Shown: positions 1-9,149, counted from the first letter of the stretch. The stretch is DNA of 64,000 nucleotides from Tritonibacter scottomollicae (GCF_003003215.1 NZ_PVUF01000003.1:1-64000), one strand, 5' to 3'. Numbers and translations: made by a program. Notes: generated by a model not told the origin, from the letters alone.

Positions 1-219
1 GGCAATCGCCTCCTCGCGCGCAACCCCGGCGCCATTGTCGAGCCCCGCCGACAGCGCCGAGACCAGCAGGCGCACGCCGCCCTTGCCCTGGATCAAATCA
101 TCCATCAGCACGTCAAAGGCCTTGCCGTTGTTGTCTTCTTCAAAGCGCATCAGCGCGCCGGTGGTGAAGCGCAGTTTATGGGTGGTCTTTCCCTGCTTCA
201 GTGTTGCTGCAGCAATCAT
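1..219 (-). CDS. GTA gp10-like phage tail assembly protein (partial)
   Basis: The visible 73 N-terminal residues begin MIAAATLKQGK and contain a LMRFEED segment. This resembles the small GTA gp10-type proteins that follow the tail tube gene in siphophages and gene transfer agents and are thought to act as tail assembly chaperones. The reading frame is open to the window edge, so the C-terminus is missing. The ATG lies 3 bases after the stop of the tail tube gene, which indicates translation as part of the late operon. The family call rests on position and resemblance. Confidence 0.7.
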   Translation of the reverse strand, partial: MIAAATLKQGKTTHKLRFTTGALMRFEEDNNGKAFDVLMDDLIQGKGGVRLLVSALSAGLDNGAGVAREEAIA

Positions 220-222
220 CGA

Positions 223-666
223 TTACACCCCCTTGGTCCAGCTGATGAGCCCGGTGGGGCGCAGTTTGAGATCCGTCATCAGATCTCCCTCATGGTCGAC
301 CGAGGGCACCGAGGGGTTCACGAAGGCCTTGTAGGCAAAGACATCCCCCGAGGTGGCCTGACCCTCCATCATTGGCAGCTTCACCCGGAAGAACACCGGC
401 TTGCCGGAGGCCTTGTAGCCGGCGGCCAACTCGTAAAGCGCGGCGGAATAAAAGCAGCTGAGCGTCAGCTCGCTGGTATCCGTGAGGCCCACGCCCCATT
501 CGCGCGACCGACCGGGGCTGTCGAGCGAGGTGCGATCCCGGTATTCCGGGTTCTCCTCGGGGATCCCCACCGTCTTGCAGCCCTTGATGACGACAAACGT
601 CGCCTCTTCTCCATCCGGAGACCATTCAATGTCCGCCAGATCGCCTGCGATGACATTCTCTGCCAT
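223..666 (-). CDS. Phage major tail tube protein
   Basis: A 147-residue protein starting MAENVIAGD. Its size, its beta-rich composition and its place between the tail-completion gene and the gp10-like gene fit the major tail tube protein of HK97/GTA-type siphophages (RcGTA g9 position), which polymerises into the tail tube. An in-frame ATG five codons upstream (681) is possible, but the AAAGGA ribosome site lies 7 bases before the ATG at 666, so the shorter start is preferred. Assignment is by synteny and general resemblance; no catalytic motif is expected. Confidence 0.75.
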   Translation of the reverse strand: MAENVIAGDLADIEWSPDGEEATFVVIKGCKTVGIPEENPEYRDRTSLDSPGRSREWGVGLTDTSELTLSCFYSAALYELAAGYKASGKPVFFRVKLPMMEGQATSGDVFAYKAFVNPSVPSVDHEGDLMTDLKLRPTGLISWTKGV

Positions 667-713
667 GGCTCGTCCTTTCATATTGTTTGGGAAGTGCCGG
701 TTGCCCGGCCAAA

Positions 714-1076
714 TCAGGCGCGGTAGCGCACCTGCACATCCAGCATTTGCAGCCGGATCACATCGCCGCCGGTCTCCTGTGTGGAATCCCGCCGGGAGAG
801 TTCTTTGATGCGGATCACTGATCCGCCGCGATAGTCGGTGAGCGTGGTGGAGACCAAAGGCGCAAGCTCGATCAGCTCATCTGCATCATCTGAATAGAGA
901 TTGACCTGCACCCGCGCCGTCTCCACGTTCGAGCGTCCCTTCAGGGAATAATCGGTCAGGTTGGAGATCCGTTGCAGTGTGATACGCGGGAACCCCTCGG
1001 CGTCATCAAACCCGCCCCAGACAACCGCCGGCGTGAATGATAAGAGCACGGCACAGAGATCCGTCTCCAAGCTCAT
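714..1076 (-). CDS. DUF3168 tail completion protein
   Basis: A 120-residue protein (MSLETDLCAVLL...) with the DUF3168 pattern: a short N-terminal helix, a GGFDDAEGFPRITL strand and a beta-rich remainder ending in LDVQVRYRA. In GTAs and HK97-like phages the DUF3168 (g8-type) protein joins or caps the tail at its head end. The start overlaps the stop of the preceding HK97 gp10-like gene by four bases (ATGA), so the two are translationally coupled. The 47 bases to the tail tube gene contain no gene. Confidence 0.8.
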   Translation of the reverse strand: MSLETDLCAVLLSFTPAVVWGGFDDAEGFPRITLQRISNLTDYSLKGRSNVETARVQVNLYSDDADELIELAPLVSTTLTDYRGGSVIRIKELSRRDSTQETGGDVIRLQMLDVQVRYRA

Positions 1077-1552
1077 TTTGCCACCCTCGCCGCCTTGCGC
1101 CGCGCGCGTTCCAGCGACTTCTCGATCTCATTCCAGACCTCACGCCGCAGCGTTGCCAGCATTACCGTTGTCCCGACATCCCAGGCAGGCCGCAGAAACG
1201 GACGCGCGGGCATCGCACCGGTCGACCGCCCCGTGGAGGACTGGACACGCGGCCCGGTGCCGAACTCATAAAGATGGGCATGCGGCGCATCCTCCCCATT
1301 CGGCTGCACCGGCCCCACATAAAGCACCACCTTGCTGCGCCCGGTATCACCGCGCGCCTCTTTGCGCTGACGGGCAGTCAGCTTGCTGGTCACGGCGACG
1401 GTAAACGGAGACACACCGCTCGCCAGGTCCGCCACGGGTTTCAGGCTTTTCTTCATCGCGCGGCGCATCACGCCCTTTGCCGTGCCGCGCGCCATATCCG
1501 CCAGCGCGCGCTCAATATCGCCCGCGCCTTCGATCTTCATCTTCACCGCCAT
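1073..1552 (-). CDS. HK97 gp10-like head-tail protein
   Basis: A 159-residue basic protein (MAVKMKIEGAGDIERALADMA...) with the architecture of the HK97 gp10 family: an N-terminal G-x-x-E/D-I-xx-AL segment, a central FEFGT-like stretch (here YEFGTGPR), and a PARPFLRPAWD motif near residue 120. These proteins act in tail or neck assembly. It lies between the head closure and DUF3168 genes, as in related siphophages, and has a four-base overlap with the next gene. Confidence 0.85.
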   Translation of the reverse strand: MAVKMKIEGAGDIERALADMARGTAKGVMRRAMKKSLKPVADLASGVSPFTVAVTSKLTARQRKEARGDTGRSKVVLYVGPVQPNGEDAPHAHLYEFGTGPRVQSSTGRSTGAMPARPFLRPAWDVGTTVMLATLRREVWNEIEKSLERARRKAARVAK

Positions 1553-1559
1553 GTCGCCC

Positions 1560-1883
1560 TCACTGACTTTTCAGGGCGGTGATCTCGACCCACCGCCGCC
1601 GGCCGATTTCCTTCGTCCCGGTGATTTCCCAATCCGCCCCATTGATCCGCAGAAAGTGCTCGGACGTGATCGCCGCAGCGCGCGCGGAATAGCGCAGCAC
1701 AAAGCGGGCATCGGCCTTCTGCTCCACCGCCCCTGCCCGCCAGCGCTCACCGTCTGAAAGCGGCTCATAGCTGGCCGGAACCGTCAGCAATTCGACCTCG
1801 CCCGTGTTCCGCTTGTTGCCGGTGGCCGTGGTCTCAGTCTGCCGCGCAAGCACGGTCACCACGCGATCCAGACGCCTGCCCAT
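1560..1883 (-). CDS. Phage head closure (head-tail joining) protein
   Basis: A 107-residue protein starting MGRRLDRVVTVLARQTE, with a C-terminal GADWEITGTKEIGRRRWVEITA segment typical of SPP1 gp16/HK97-type head-tail adaptor proteins (Phage_H_T_join family). It is expected to seal the connector after packaging. An upstream in-frame ATG at 1898 exists, but the AGGTGGAG site sits directly before the ATG at 1883, which overlaps the TGA of the upstream connector gene. The shorter start is therefore preferred. Confidence 0.8.
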   Translation of the reverse strand: MGRRLDRVVTVLARQTETTATGNKRNTGEVELLTVPASYEPLSDGERWRAGAVEQKADARFVLRYSARAAAITSEHFLRINGADWEITGTKEIGRRRWVEITALKSQ

Positions 1884-2458
1884 CACTCCACCTCGCAAGG
1901 ACGCCGATAGCGTGCCTGCTTCATCAACAGCCGCACCCCAAACGAGAGCTGCGGCGGCTGCTCGCCATCCACGGCGATACCCGCCTCAAACCACTCCTTT
2001 GCCAGGAGAAAGACCGCCTGCCGCAAACGGGCCAGCGTGGGCACATCCGCGCCGCCCACCGTCGCCTGCACCCGCAGAAGATCACCGCGCACCGAGCGAC
2101 CGGCCCAACTGCCGCCCAACACAAGCTGCGGCTCATCATGGGCCTGCTGCACCCATGCACCCGCCAATGGTTGATCGAGCCACCCCCCAATCCCGTCGCT
2201 GATTGCGAGGCCCGTCAGGTACGCGACCGGCAGCACCGGAAACCACCACCGGACCCAAGCACCACGGGTCACGATGAACTCGACAGAGCGCGGCGTCAGC
2301 GGGCGACCGGTGGCGGTGGCGACAACAGATTCCGCCGTTTCCAGAACAAGGCTCAAGGCGGCATCGTCATCCAGATCTTCAGCAGCGATATGAACCGACC
2401 GTTTGAAGTCCTCCAGGGTCACGCCCGCCGGGATTTGCCCCTCTTCGATCACCCGCAT
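1883..2458 (-). CDS. gp6-like head-tail connector protein
   Basis: A 191-residue protein (MRVIEEGQIPAGVTLEDFKRSV...). The N-terminal part, with VTLEDFK, DDDAALSLVLETAESVV and a following PRSVEF turn, matches the helical gp6-like connector (Phage_connect_1 / phiE125 gp8 type) that attaches under the portal. The C-terminal part has PTLARLRQAVFLLAKEWFEAG. It lies just downstream of the capsid gene and an accessory coiled-coil gene, as expected for an adaptor. Confidence 0.8.
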   Translation of the reverse strand: MRVIEEGQIPAGVTLEDFKRSVHIAAEDLDDDAALSLVLETAESVVATATGRPLTPRSVEFIVTRGAWVRWWFPVLPVAYLTGLAISDGIGGWLDQPLAGAWVQQAHDEPQLVLGGSWAGRSVRGDLLRVQATVGGADVPTLARLRQAVFLLAKEWFEAGIAVDGEQPPQLSFGVRLLMKQARYRRPCEVE

Positions 2459-2470
2459 AGTTCGCGCTCC

Positions 2471-2872
2471 TTACGTTTTTGCGCCCTGTTTTGGCGGAGT
2501 GCCTGCGCCTTCCTTCGGCAACGCGCTTGCGGGCTTTTCCGTCTTTTTCTCCAGTGCGGGTGGCGTGTTTTCAGCTTCTGCAGCCAGCGCCGCTTCCCGC
2601 GCCGCAAGCGCCTCTTCGCGCGCCTTCAGGTCGGCGTCGCGCGCATCCAGCTCGCCCCCCTTGGTTTCGAGTTCTGCACGCGCATCGGCGATCATCTGTT
2701 CGGCAGCGGTGGTGTCCACGCTCAGCGCTTCGACGGTCTTGGAGGCGTCCGGGTCATAGGGTTTGCACACGCCCTGCGGCCATTTTGCGATGGTTGCGGC
2801 ATCAAATCCGGCAACGTCGCCTTTGACGTAGCGGCCATGAGTTTTCAGAAATTCAACGATGAGTTTTGCCAT
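2471..2872 (-). CDS. Coiled-coil phage head-associated protein, unknown role
   Basis: A 133-residue protein. The N-terminus (MAKLIVEFLKTHGRYVKGDVAGFD) looks like the small beta domain found in several phage head-associated proteins. Residues 55-100 form an alanine/glutamate-rich predicted coiled coil (DARDADLKAREEALAAREA), and the C-terminus is a Pro/Lys/Ala-rich tail. The gene lies between capsid and connector. A minor capsid, decoration or scaffold-related role is plausible but inferred only from position. The gap of 71 bases to the capsid gene holds no gene. Confidence 0.65.
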   Translation of the reverse strand: MAKLIVEFLKTHGRYVKGDVAGFDAATIAKWPQGVCKPYDPDASKTVEALSVDTTAAEQMIADARAELETKGGELDARDADLKAREEALAAREAALAAEAENTPPALEKKTEKPASALPKEGAGTPPKQGAKT

Positions 2873-2943
2873 ATCAGCAGTCCTTGTCAGAGTGGGGTAA
2901 GACCCCGGCGCGCGCCGCCGGGATCAGGAGTTCAATGAAGGGA

Positions 2944-4257
2944 TCAGAGCGACCAGGCGACGCCGTTCAGGCCGGCGATGGCCTCATCATGCGCAGGCGC
3001 CATGTCGTGCTCCGCGATCGCGCGCATCAGGGTCAGATCACGCTGGAACGCGTGGACCTCGTTGCCAGACTGATCCGTGAAGGACGCCTGCGTGCTGGTT
3101 TCGAAGGTGATGTCCATGGTGTCGCCGATCATGATCTCGGCGAAGTCAGCAAAATAGACCTCGGTCTCATTCCCACCCGCGCCCAAGTTATCGGGGATCT
3201 GGGACGTTTTCCGGATGGGGGCACCATGCAGCACCCCGCTATCGTCAATGGACGGGAACACCTTGAAGCCGTTGGCCCACCGCAGGCTGGCCAGGAAGTT
3301 CTTGGCCGACCCTCGCATGATCCAGCCCGGCGTGGTCATCGCCACATTGGCGTCCTCAACTTTGCTGACGATGCGGCGGATTGCCTGTTCGACCACAGCC
3401 GGGTCAGTGCCCGCAACCGCATCTTGCCAATGCTCCGCCAGCGCCCAGCTCCGCAGCCCCTTCGGGGTGTTGCCACTGCCGTCGAAACGCAGGAAAGCCA
3501 GATCGTTCTTCAGGGCCATTTCTTTGAGAATATCATCGCGAACGGTCTGGGCGATGGAGGCGCTGGAATGGCGCAACAGAGAATTGCCCAGCGGCACCAA
3601 TGTGGTCAGCTTCTTGAACTTCTCTTCAACCTTGTCAAAGGTCGGCTCACTTTCAACGATTCCGGCATTTTCTGCACCGTAGGCTGCAGAGGAAGAGGTG
3701 GCCTGACGGGCATTCCGTAGTTCGCCTGCCGGCATGTCGTGGACGCGCGCACCCGAAGCGCGCACTGTGATACGCGGACGCAAAAGCGCAATCATCTGCT
3801 GCGCCTGTGGGCGTGGCAGGGTCACGCCACCGGCGCTCTCGGTAGCACCGGAGAGCGCCGCTGAAATTGCGCTGTGACCATCCCGCTCCAGCCGCGCCAC
3901 CGCGCGGTCCCGATCCCCTTTGCAGTTGATCAGCGCATGCGCCATGAATCCAACCTCAATCCCTTCGTACTCCGGGTCTTTCGGCATTGCCGGCGCGGCC
4001 TGTGGTGCGGCAGAGCCGGTGGTGTCGAGTTCGGATGTGGCGGTGGCCGCCTTGGCGCGCTCAACCGCTTCGGCCCGCGTCACCTTGACCTGCAGCGCCT
4101 TGAACTCGCCCTCAGCGGTCTCGAAGGCCGCAACCGCCGCCTCCAGCGCACCGGCCTCCGCGTCGTCCTGCGCCTCCAGGTCTTCAATCGCCTTGGCCTT
4201 GTCACCCATGGCGTCCGCCGCAGCCTTCAGCATGCGGCGCAGATCGTTGATGTCCAT
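2944..4257 (-). CDS. HK97-fold major capsid protein
   Basis: A 437-residue phage major capsid protein. Residues 1 to about 80 are a helical, Glu/Ala-rich delta domain, which in HK97 acts as the internal scaffold removed by the head protease. The C-terminal part carries the capsid pattern, including GGVTLPRPQAQQMIALLR, AYGAENAGIVES, TLVPLGNSLLRHS and FADFAEIMIGDTMDI. The gene directly follows the S49 protease gene, consistent with cleavage during head maturation. Confidence 0.93.
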   Translation of the reverse strand: MDINDLRRMLKAAADAMGDKAKAIEDLEAQDDAEAGALEAAVAAFETAEGEFKALQVKVTRAEAVERAKAATATSELDTTGSAAPQAAPAMPKDPEYEGIEVGFMAHALINCKGDRDRAVARLERDGHSAISAALSGATESAGGVTLPRPQAQQMIALLRPRITVRASGARVHDMPAGELRNARQATSSSAAYGAENAGIVESEPTFDKVEEKFKKLTTLVPLGNSLLRHSSASIAQTVRDDILKEMALKNDLAFLRFDGSGNTPKGLRSWALAEHWQDAVAGTDPAVVEQAIRRIVSKVEDANVAMTTPGWIMRGSAKNFLASLRWANGFKVFPSIDDSGVLHGAPIRKTSQIPDNLGAGGNETEVYFADFAEIMIGDTMDITFETSTQASFTDQSGNEVHAFQRDLTLMRAIAEHDMAPAHDEAIAGLNGVAWSL

Positions 4258-4358
4258 GTCGTGTCTCCTTTTTCACATGGAAAGGCTGCACTCGCGCAGC
4301 CCAATTGGCCCCGCCGCAAATGCGCGAGGTGTTCCCAGACCAAACCGGTCAGAGAGTG

Positions 4359-5282
4359 TCAGAGAGAGGCCTGCGCCCGTGCCGTGGCGGCGCGGGCCAA
4401 ATAGGCGCGCGACGAAGCCGATTTCTTCGGTGCGTAGAGACCAGAAAGGCGCGCCATGAAGTCCGGCAGCGTTTCAATCTGGTCGACCAGACCACGCGCA
4501 ACGGCATCGCTGTTCCAGAAGACATCGCCCCCTTGTTTGATGTCGTCGCTGCGGCTCATTCGCCCCGGCAGATCCTCGGCAGCAATCCCGCGGCCCTGCG
4601 CCACGGCGGCAAGGAACTCCGCTTCCATTTCATTCAGACGCACCATTGCGGTGGCCTGCCCCGCGTCAGAAGAGAGATCCGGGCGCTTGGCGCCTGCGTG
4701 CTCCGAGGTCAGGATATAGAGCTGATTCCCCGCCTCACCTGGTTGCACCGGCTGATAGGACGTCAGCATGGTCCCGACAGATCCAACCCAGCTGCCGGGG
4801 GTGGCGCTGATTTCGGTGCATTGGCTTGCCAGCCAATAGCCCGCCGACGCAGCCAGCGGATGCACCAGGGCATGCACCGGCTTTGCAGCCACACAGGACC
4901 GGATCGCCTCGACCGCCGCCTGCACGCCGAGGACAGACCCGCCGGGGGTGTCGAAGATCATCACCGCCGCGCGCACCTCATCGCTCGCCGCCAGTGTCGT
5001 CATGGTCTCGGCGACACCGTGATAATTGGACCAACCGAGGAACCGCTCCAGAATGCCGGAGTTCGGCGTCAAAGCGCCGCGCACCGGGACATAAGCCACG
5101 CCGCGATGCACCGCGTATCTTTGGCCGCGTTCGATGGACACGCCGACATCGGCCAACGCCTGGAGGTCCGTTGAGGCGTCCGGGGCCTCGGTTGGGATCT
5201 GCTGGTTCAACAGGCCCAACCCCGAGTCATGAATTGACAGATCCGCGCCGTGGAACAACGCGCCGATAGTGGCTCCGCTCAT
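4359..5282 (-). CDS. S49 (SppA/ClpP-like) head maturation protease
   Basis: A 307-residue S49-family serine peptidase. The nucleophile is Ser146 in HPLAASAGYWLA; an upstream DTPGGSV motif lies near 111-117, and GSVGTM with the candidate catalytic Lys199 (EHAGAKRPD) follows. Located between portal and capsid genes, it is the expected prohead protease that trims the capsid N-terminal delta domain. The start overlaps the portal stop (ATGA). RcGTA instead uses a U35-type protease, which helps separate this phage from the gene transfer agent. Confidence 0.9.
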   Translation of the reverse strand: MSGATIGALFHGADLSIHDSGLGLLNQQIPTEAPDASTDLQALADVGVSIERGQRYAVHRGVAYVPVRGALTPNSGILERFLGWSNYHGVAETMTTLAASDEVRAAVMIFDTPGGSVLGVQAAVEAIRSCVAAKPVHALVHPLAASAGYWLASQCTEISATPGSWVGSVGTMLTSYQPVQPGEAGNQLYILTSEHAGAKRPDLSSDAGQATAMVRLNEMEAEFLAAVAQGRGIAAEDLPGRMSRSDDIKQGGDVFWNSDAVARGLVDQIETLPDFMARLSGLYAPKKSASSRAYLARAATARAQASL

Positions 5283-6565
5283 TCGTCTTTCCCCTTCTTT
5301 GGTTGGGTGTCATCGCGCGTCATGTTCGGCGCGGGGTTCAGCGTTTCGCCGCCCTCTACCGGCTCAAGGCCAATCTTCTTGCGCCCTTCATTGGGCGTCA
5401 TGAACGGCCCGCCGATAGCCTTGTTCATGGCCTCGTTGCGCTCTTTGATGGTCGGCTGCAGGAGTGCGTCGAAGTCATGGCGCAGGAAGAACTCCGCCTC
5501 GCGTTCGCTGCGGGTCAGCACCGCCATCGCCATGGTCTGCTCTGCCAAGCCGGACCAGTGGAACAGGCAATCAGTGAGGTAGTCGATGGCCTGCTGCTCG
5601 CCGTTGGCCTTCACGCCAAATTCCAGCATCTGCAGCTTGGACGGCGGCATGCGGTAAATCGCGGCCAGCTGCTCCCGGTCGAACTTGCGGCTCGACAGCA
5701 GCTCCTGATCCGCCGCTGTCAGATCGAGGCTCTTGATGTCATCATCCGGCCCCAGCACGGGAACACCGTCAGAGTTTGGATTGCTCAGATGCTCCTTCAG
5801 GCGGCGCGCATTACGTCTGCGATCCTCATCACTCTCATAAGAATCGCCCATCTTCATATAAGCCTTGGCATGCGCCCCCGAGAGTGACCGCGCCGCAGAC
5901 TCCTGACCGGCGAAGGCCAGCCCCACCGTTTCCGCCGCCACCTGCAAAGGCGACCGACCCGTCCATCCATCCAGCGCCATATAGCGCAGATGCACCATCG
6001 ACCGGCTGGCAACCCGGCGCGCCACACCGGCCCCATCGGTGAAGTCATAGAAGCGATCCCGACCGGCTTTCAGCGGGGTGCATCCATCCTGATCTACCAG
6101 CTCGATCAGCTCCAGCTCGCCACCGCCATCACGCGGACCGAAGGCAAAACCGTTGCCGCGCAGCGCCCAGGCATAGACCAGCGCAAAGCGCATGACCTTT
6201 GCAGGCACCCCCGGCGAAGCCTCCACGTTCAACAGGTAGTTGGCCGGATGATCGCGCACCCGGACCTCCTGCCCGTCCGCGTTACGCTGCCACAGCTTCA
6301 GTGGCACTTTCGACAGATCGCCGGCGATATTGTTGCAGCAAGCAAAGACAGTGCCGTGCTGCTCGCCGCGCTGTGGCGTCACGCGCGGCAGCTTGGTGGA
6401 GAGTTTCGAACCCCCACCCCAGCCGATTTCGGTCATCCATGGCTGCGGGTTGGCGGTGCCAGAGGTCTCCACCTCCGCCGCCGAAGCCATCACCGGCGGC
6501 TCGACCCGCGCCCGCGCCGGCACCGACGCCCCGGCGCGGCTGATCTCCAAGCCCAGCAACTTCAT
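5279..6565 (-). CDS. HK97-family phage portal protein
   Basis: A 428-residue portal protein. Recognisable features are the VFACCNNIAGDLSKVPLKLW segment near residue 75, MVHLRYMALDGWTGRSPL in the middle, and the YRMPPSKLQMLE stretch typical of HK97 portals near residue 310. It forms the dodecameric DNA channel at one capsid vertex and docks the terminase. It overlaps the terminase large subunit gene and the protease gene by four bases each. The C-terminal tail (TQPKKGKDE) is lysine-rich. Confidence 0.93.
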   Translation of the reverse strand: MKLLGLEISRAGASVPARARVEPPVMASAAEVETSGTANPQPWMTEIGWGGGSKLSTKLPRVTPQRGEQHGTVFACCNNIAGDLSKVPLKLWQRNADGQEVRVRDHPANYLLNVEASPGVPAKVMRFALVYAWALRGNGFAFGPRDGGGELELIELVDQDGCTPLKAGRDRFYDFTDGAGVARRVASRSMVHLRYMALDGWTGRSPLQVAAETVGLAFAGQESAARSLSGAHAKAYMKMGDSYESDEDRRRNARRLKEHLSNPNSDGVPVLGPDDDIKSLDLTAADQELLSSRKFDREQLAAIYRMPPSKLQMLEFGVKANGEQQAIDYLTDCLFHWSGLAEQTMAMAVLTRSEREAEFFLRHDFDALLQPTIKERNEAMNKAIGGPFMTPNEGRKKIGLEPVEGGETLNPAPNMTRDDTQPKKGKDE

Positions 6566-8229
6566 ACCACTTCGACCTCGCGTGCTTTGCGTTTCTCTTC
6601 TCCGACCTCGGCGCGCCCCAGCGCCATGATCGCCGCCACCGCCGCATCAATGCGCCCGGTGGATTTCTTCTTGTTCGGTTTCACGTTTTCGGCGGCGTCC
6701 TCATCGCGGTGGACATTGCCCACCTGCCAACCCAGCACGGGATTGCCGCCGTGCCGGATCTTGTTCTGCGCCACCTTTTCCTCGAACCTCTTCATCGGGT
6801 TCGACATCGAGGCGTAGCCCTGCCGATGCTCGACCATCGGGAACCGCCGCTTGTCCAGCTTGTCCGCCAGGTACTTCATGCCCCAGGGATCATAGGCGAC
6901 TTCCTGCAGGTCGAACTTCTTCCTGATCCACTCCAGACGGTTGGCGATCTGATCCTCATCAATCGTGCCGCCCTTGTGTATCTCCAGCCAGCCCTGATCC
7001 CGCCAGCCGACATATTCCCGCTTTTCCGTCTGCGCCCGCTGGATGAAGCCTTTCGGCCCCTCCGGCAGGAACGTGTAAGTGATCAGATAGATCAGCCCAT
7101 CCACCGGCACCGCGACCACGATGGCCGTGGTGTCGATCTTGTTCGACAGATCCAGCCCCACCCAGGCCTTGCGCCCGAAGAGCATCGCCGGGTCAAACGG
7201 CGCCGAGGCCATGCCATGATCCCAGACATCCGGCGCGATCCACGACTGCGCCCCCTCGGTCCAGAGGTTCAGGTGGAAGCGCCGAAAGTTCGGCATCTTG
7301 CCTGCAATCGCCAGCGCCGAGCGCAGCGTGGCCTGCATGGCCTCCTGCTTCTTACTGATGCCAAGGTTGGGGTTTCCCATCGCCCAGGCAATGGGATCGC
7401 TGGGGTCACAATCCGCCGGCGGCTCCGCGACAAAGCCAAAGAACGCATCATCCTCGACCTTGCCGCCCAACACGCTTTCAGCGTAGCCGCGGATCTCACC
7501 GCAGAGCGAGTTGCGATCCTGCCCCGCCGTGGTGATCACCCAGTCAATCGGCTGGTCCCGCGCGATCATGCTTTCCACGATGGTGTCGGCCAGTTCGCGG
7601 TCGGTCCAGCGGTGCATTTCATCACGGGCCAGGAATGACGGGTTGATCCCGTCCGAGCTATCGCCGTCACGGCTCAGGCAGGCGATGGAGCCATCCGTGC
7701 GCGGCGTCTCAATCGAGGTGCGCCAGACCTTCATCATCTGCCCCAGAAACGGCGAGCGCTTGATCATACGCTTCATTTCCTTGAACAGCAGCCCCGCCTG
7801 ATCCTTGGTGGTGGCGGCGCAATATCCCTGCGGCGCGGCCTCGCCGTCAAAGAGCTGCGTGAACAGCATCGGCACGCCGGTGTCGGTGGTCTTGCCGTTT
7901 TTCTTGCCCACCTGGTGATAGGTGGACCGGAACCGCCGCAGCCCGGTCTCGCGTTGCTTCCAGCCAAAGACAGACCCGTGCCGGAATTCCTGCCATGGCT
8001 CCAACTTCAGCGGTTGGCCACCCATCGGGCCCGTCGTGTGCTGCAGCATCCCCGCCCAGCGTATGATCCGGCTTGCCGCCTCACAGTCAAAGTACAGCCC
8101 GCGATCCGCGCCGGTTTCCAGATCCATCAGGTGCCGCTCGCAGGCCATCCGCACCAGATCGCCCGCGATGATGTCTCCCTCTACAACCCCGGTCGCATAG
8201 CGCGAGACCGGGTGATCAATCGGTTCCAT
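6562..8229 (-). CDS. terL: Terminase large subunit (YmfN/HK97-type)
   Basis: A 555-residue packaging ATPase/nuclease. A deviant Walker A, VGKKNGKTT, lies at about 108-115 and a Walker B-like FLARDEMH at about 200-210. The C-terminal nuclease half opens with WVGLDLSNKIDTTAIV, the usual first acidic metal-binding strand. It pumps phage DNA into the prohead through the portal. Its start overlaps the end of the small subunit gene by 14 bases. Confidence 0.94.
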   Translation of the reverse strand: MEPIDHPVSRYATGVVEGDIIAGDLVRMACERHLMDLETGADRGLYFDCEAASRIIRWAGMLQHTTGPMGGQPLKLEPWQEFRHGSVFGWKQRETGLRRFRSTYHQVGKKNGKTTDTGVPMLFTQLFDGEAAPQGYCAATTKDQAGLLFKEMKRMIKRSPFLGQMMKVWRTSIETPRTDGSIACLSRDGDSSDGINPSFLARDEMHRWTDRELADTIVESMIARDQPIDWVITTAGQDRNSLCGEIRGYAESVLGGKVEDDAFFGFVAEPPADCDPSDPIAWAMGNPNLGISKKQEAMQATLRSALAIAGKMPNFRRFHLNLWTEGAQSWIAPDVWDHGMASAPFDPAMLFGRKAWVGLDLSNKIDTTAIVVAVPVDGLIYLITYTFLPEGPKGFIQRAQTEKREYVGWRDQGWLEIHKGGTIDEDQIANRLEWIRKKFDLQEVAYDPWGMKYLADKLDKRRFPMVEHRQGYASMSNPMKRFEEKVAQNKIRHGGNPVLGWQVGNVHRDEDAAENVKPNKKKSTGRIDAAVAAIMALGRAEVGEEKRKAREVEVV

Positions 8230-8653
8230 TGAGCATCTTCATAGCATCGTCAAAGAGATCGCCTTGGCCCTCTCCCGACAGCCGCAACGCATCAACCGGC
8301 GATAAGCCAAACAGTGCCGAGTCCCGCCGCATGCCCGCCATCGCTTCCTGCTGGATGCCCCAAGCCGCCCTCTTTTTCTGCTGAACCCCGTTCCGGGTCT
8401 TGGTTTCATAGTACAAGCCCTCCAAAGCGAGGCAGGCCGACGCCGCCACGAAATTGGCGACACAGGTGCAATAGCTTGCAAACTGATAGGCATAGAGCGC
8501 ATCGAGCCGATCCTTTCGAACCAGTTCGGGTGCAAGCGCATCCCAAACTTTCCGGGCCTCACCCTCCAGAAACTCCGGCGCGTCAGGGACAGGCTTCTGG
8601 ATGTCGTCTTTCATGGGAACGACGTTTTGCAGGTTCGGTTTCTTCCCTTTCAT
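8216..8653 (-). CDS. terS: Terminase small subunit (P27 family)
   Basis: A 145-residue P27-type small terminase (MKGKKPNLQNVVPM...). Family features are the AP-EFLEGEARKVWDALAPELV helix, the YAYQFASYCTCVANFVAA segment, and a C-terminal GGTRHSALFGL-type region (here RRDSALFGLSPVDALRL) followed by an acidic tail. It recognises the packaging start on phage DNA and loads TerL. A strong GGAGG ribosome site lies 7 bases before the ATG. The 115-base gap to the HNH gene could hold the packaging site, though none is identifiable by eye. Confidence 0.9.
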   Translation of the reverse strand: MKGKKPNLQNVVPMKDDIQKPVPDAPEFLEGEARKVWDALAPELVRKDRLDALYAYQFASYCTCVANFVAASACLALEGLYYETKTRNGVQQKKRAAWGIQQEAMAGMRRDSALFGLSPVDALRLSGEGQGDLFDDAMKMLNGTD

Positions 8654-8768
8654 CCCGCTTCCTCCATGGTTGATTAGTGGGCTTTTTTCCTCAATTTCGC
8701 GCGCACAAAAACAAAGGTATCCCCGCCGGTTTGGGGCATATCCCGCTCAGTTTTGAGATACCCCCCGG

Positions 8769-9149
8769 TCACCCGTGGAACACCTCGCGCGCAGTCTTGC
8801 GGCTGTGGCAGCGGTGACAAAGCGCCTGCCAGTTCGAGCTATCCCAGAACAGTTTCCGGTCACCCTTGTGCGGCGTGATGTGGTCGACATCCGTTGCCGC
8901 CTCGATCACTCCAAGCTCTCCGCAGTCCACGCAGAGCGGATGGTGGCGCAGGAAAGCTAAGCGCGCCGCTTTCCATTTGGGATCGGCATAGAGTATCCGC
9001 GCCATGACCGCCGCCTCGGAGGTCTGCGCCTTGGCCCGCCGCGCCTTCAGCTTGTCTTGCCGCGCCGCTTCATGCCGTTCGCAATGCGATAGCCCAGGCA
9101 CAGCGAAGTCCTCACAGCCCGACGCTACACAAATCTTCAATCGCGCCAT
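8769..9149 (-). CDS. HNH endonuclease next to terminase
   Basis: A 126-residue HNH nuclease starting MARLKICVASGC. Two Cys-containing N-terminal turns (CVASGCEDF and SHCERHEA) are followed by the core: CVDCG, DVDHITPHKGD with the catalytic His, NWQALCHRCHSRKT. HNH proteins next to TerS in HK97-like cos phages are needed for specific cleavage during packaging, and that role is inferred here. A longer start at 9221 is possible but lacks homology-like sequence, so the ATG at 9149 is preferred. Confidence 0.85.
   Translation of the reverse strand: MARLKICVASGCEDFAVPGLSHCERHEAARQDKLKARRAKAQTSEAAVMARILYADPKWKAARLAFLRHHPLCVDCGELGVIEAATDVDHITPHKGDRKLFWDSSNWQALCHRCHSRKTAREVFHG

Noticed and set aside
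1-9149. The structural genes being a gene transfer agent cluster
   Set aside because: Gene order resembles RcGTA, but the protease is S49-type and the block is joined to terminase, HNH, replication genes, CI repressor, xis, int and a tRNA attachment site, which means a true prophage.
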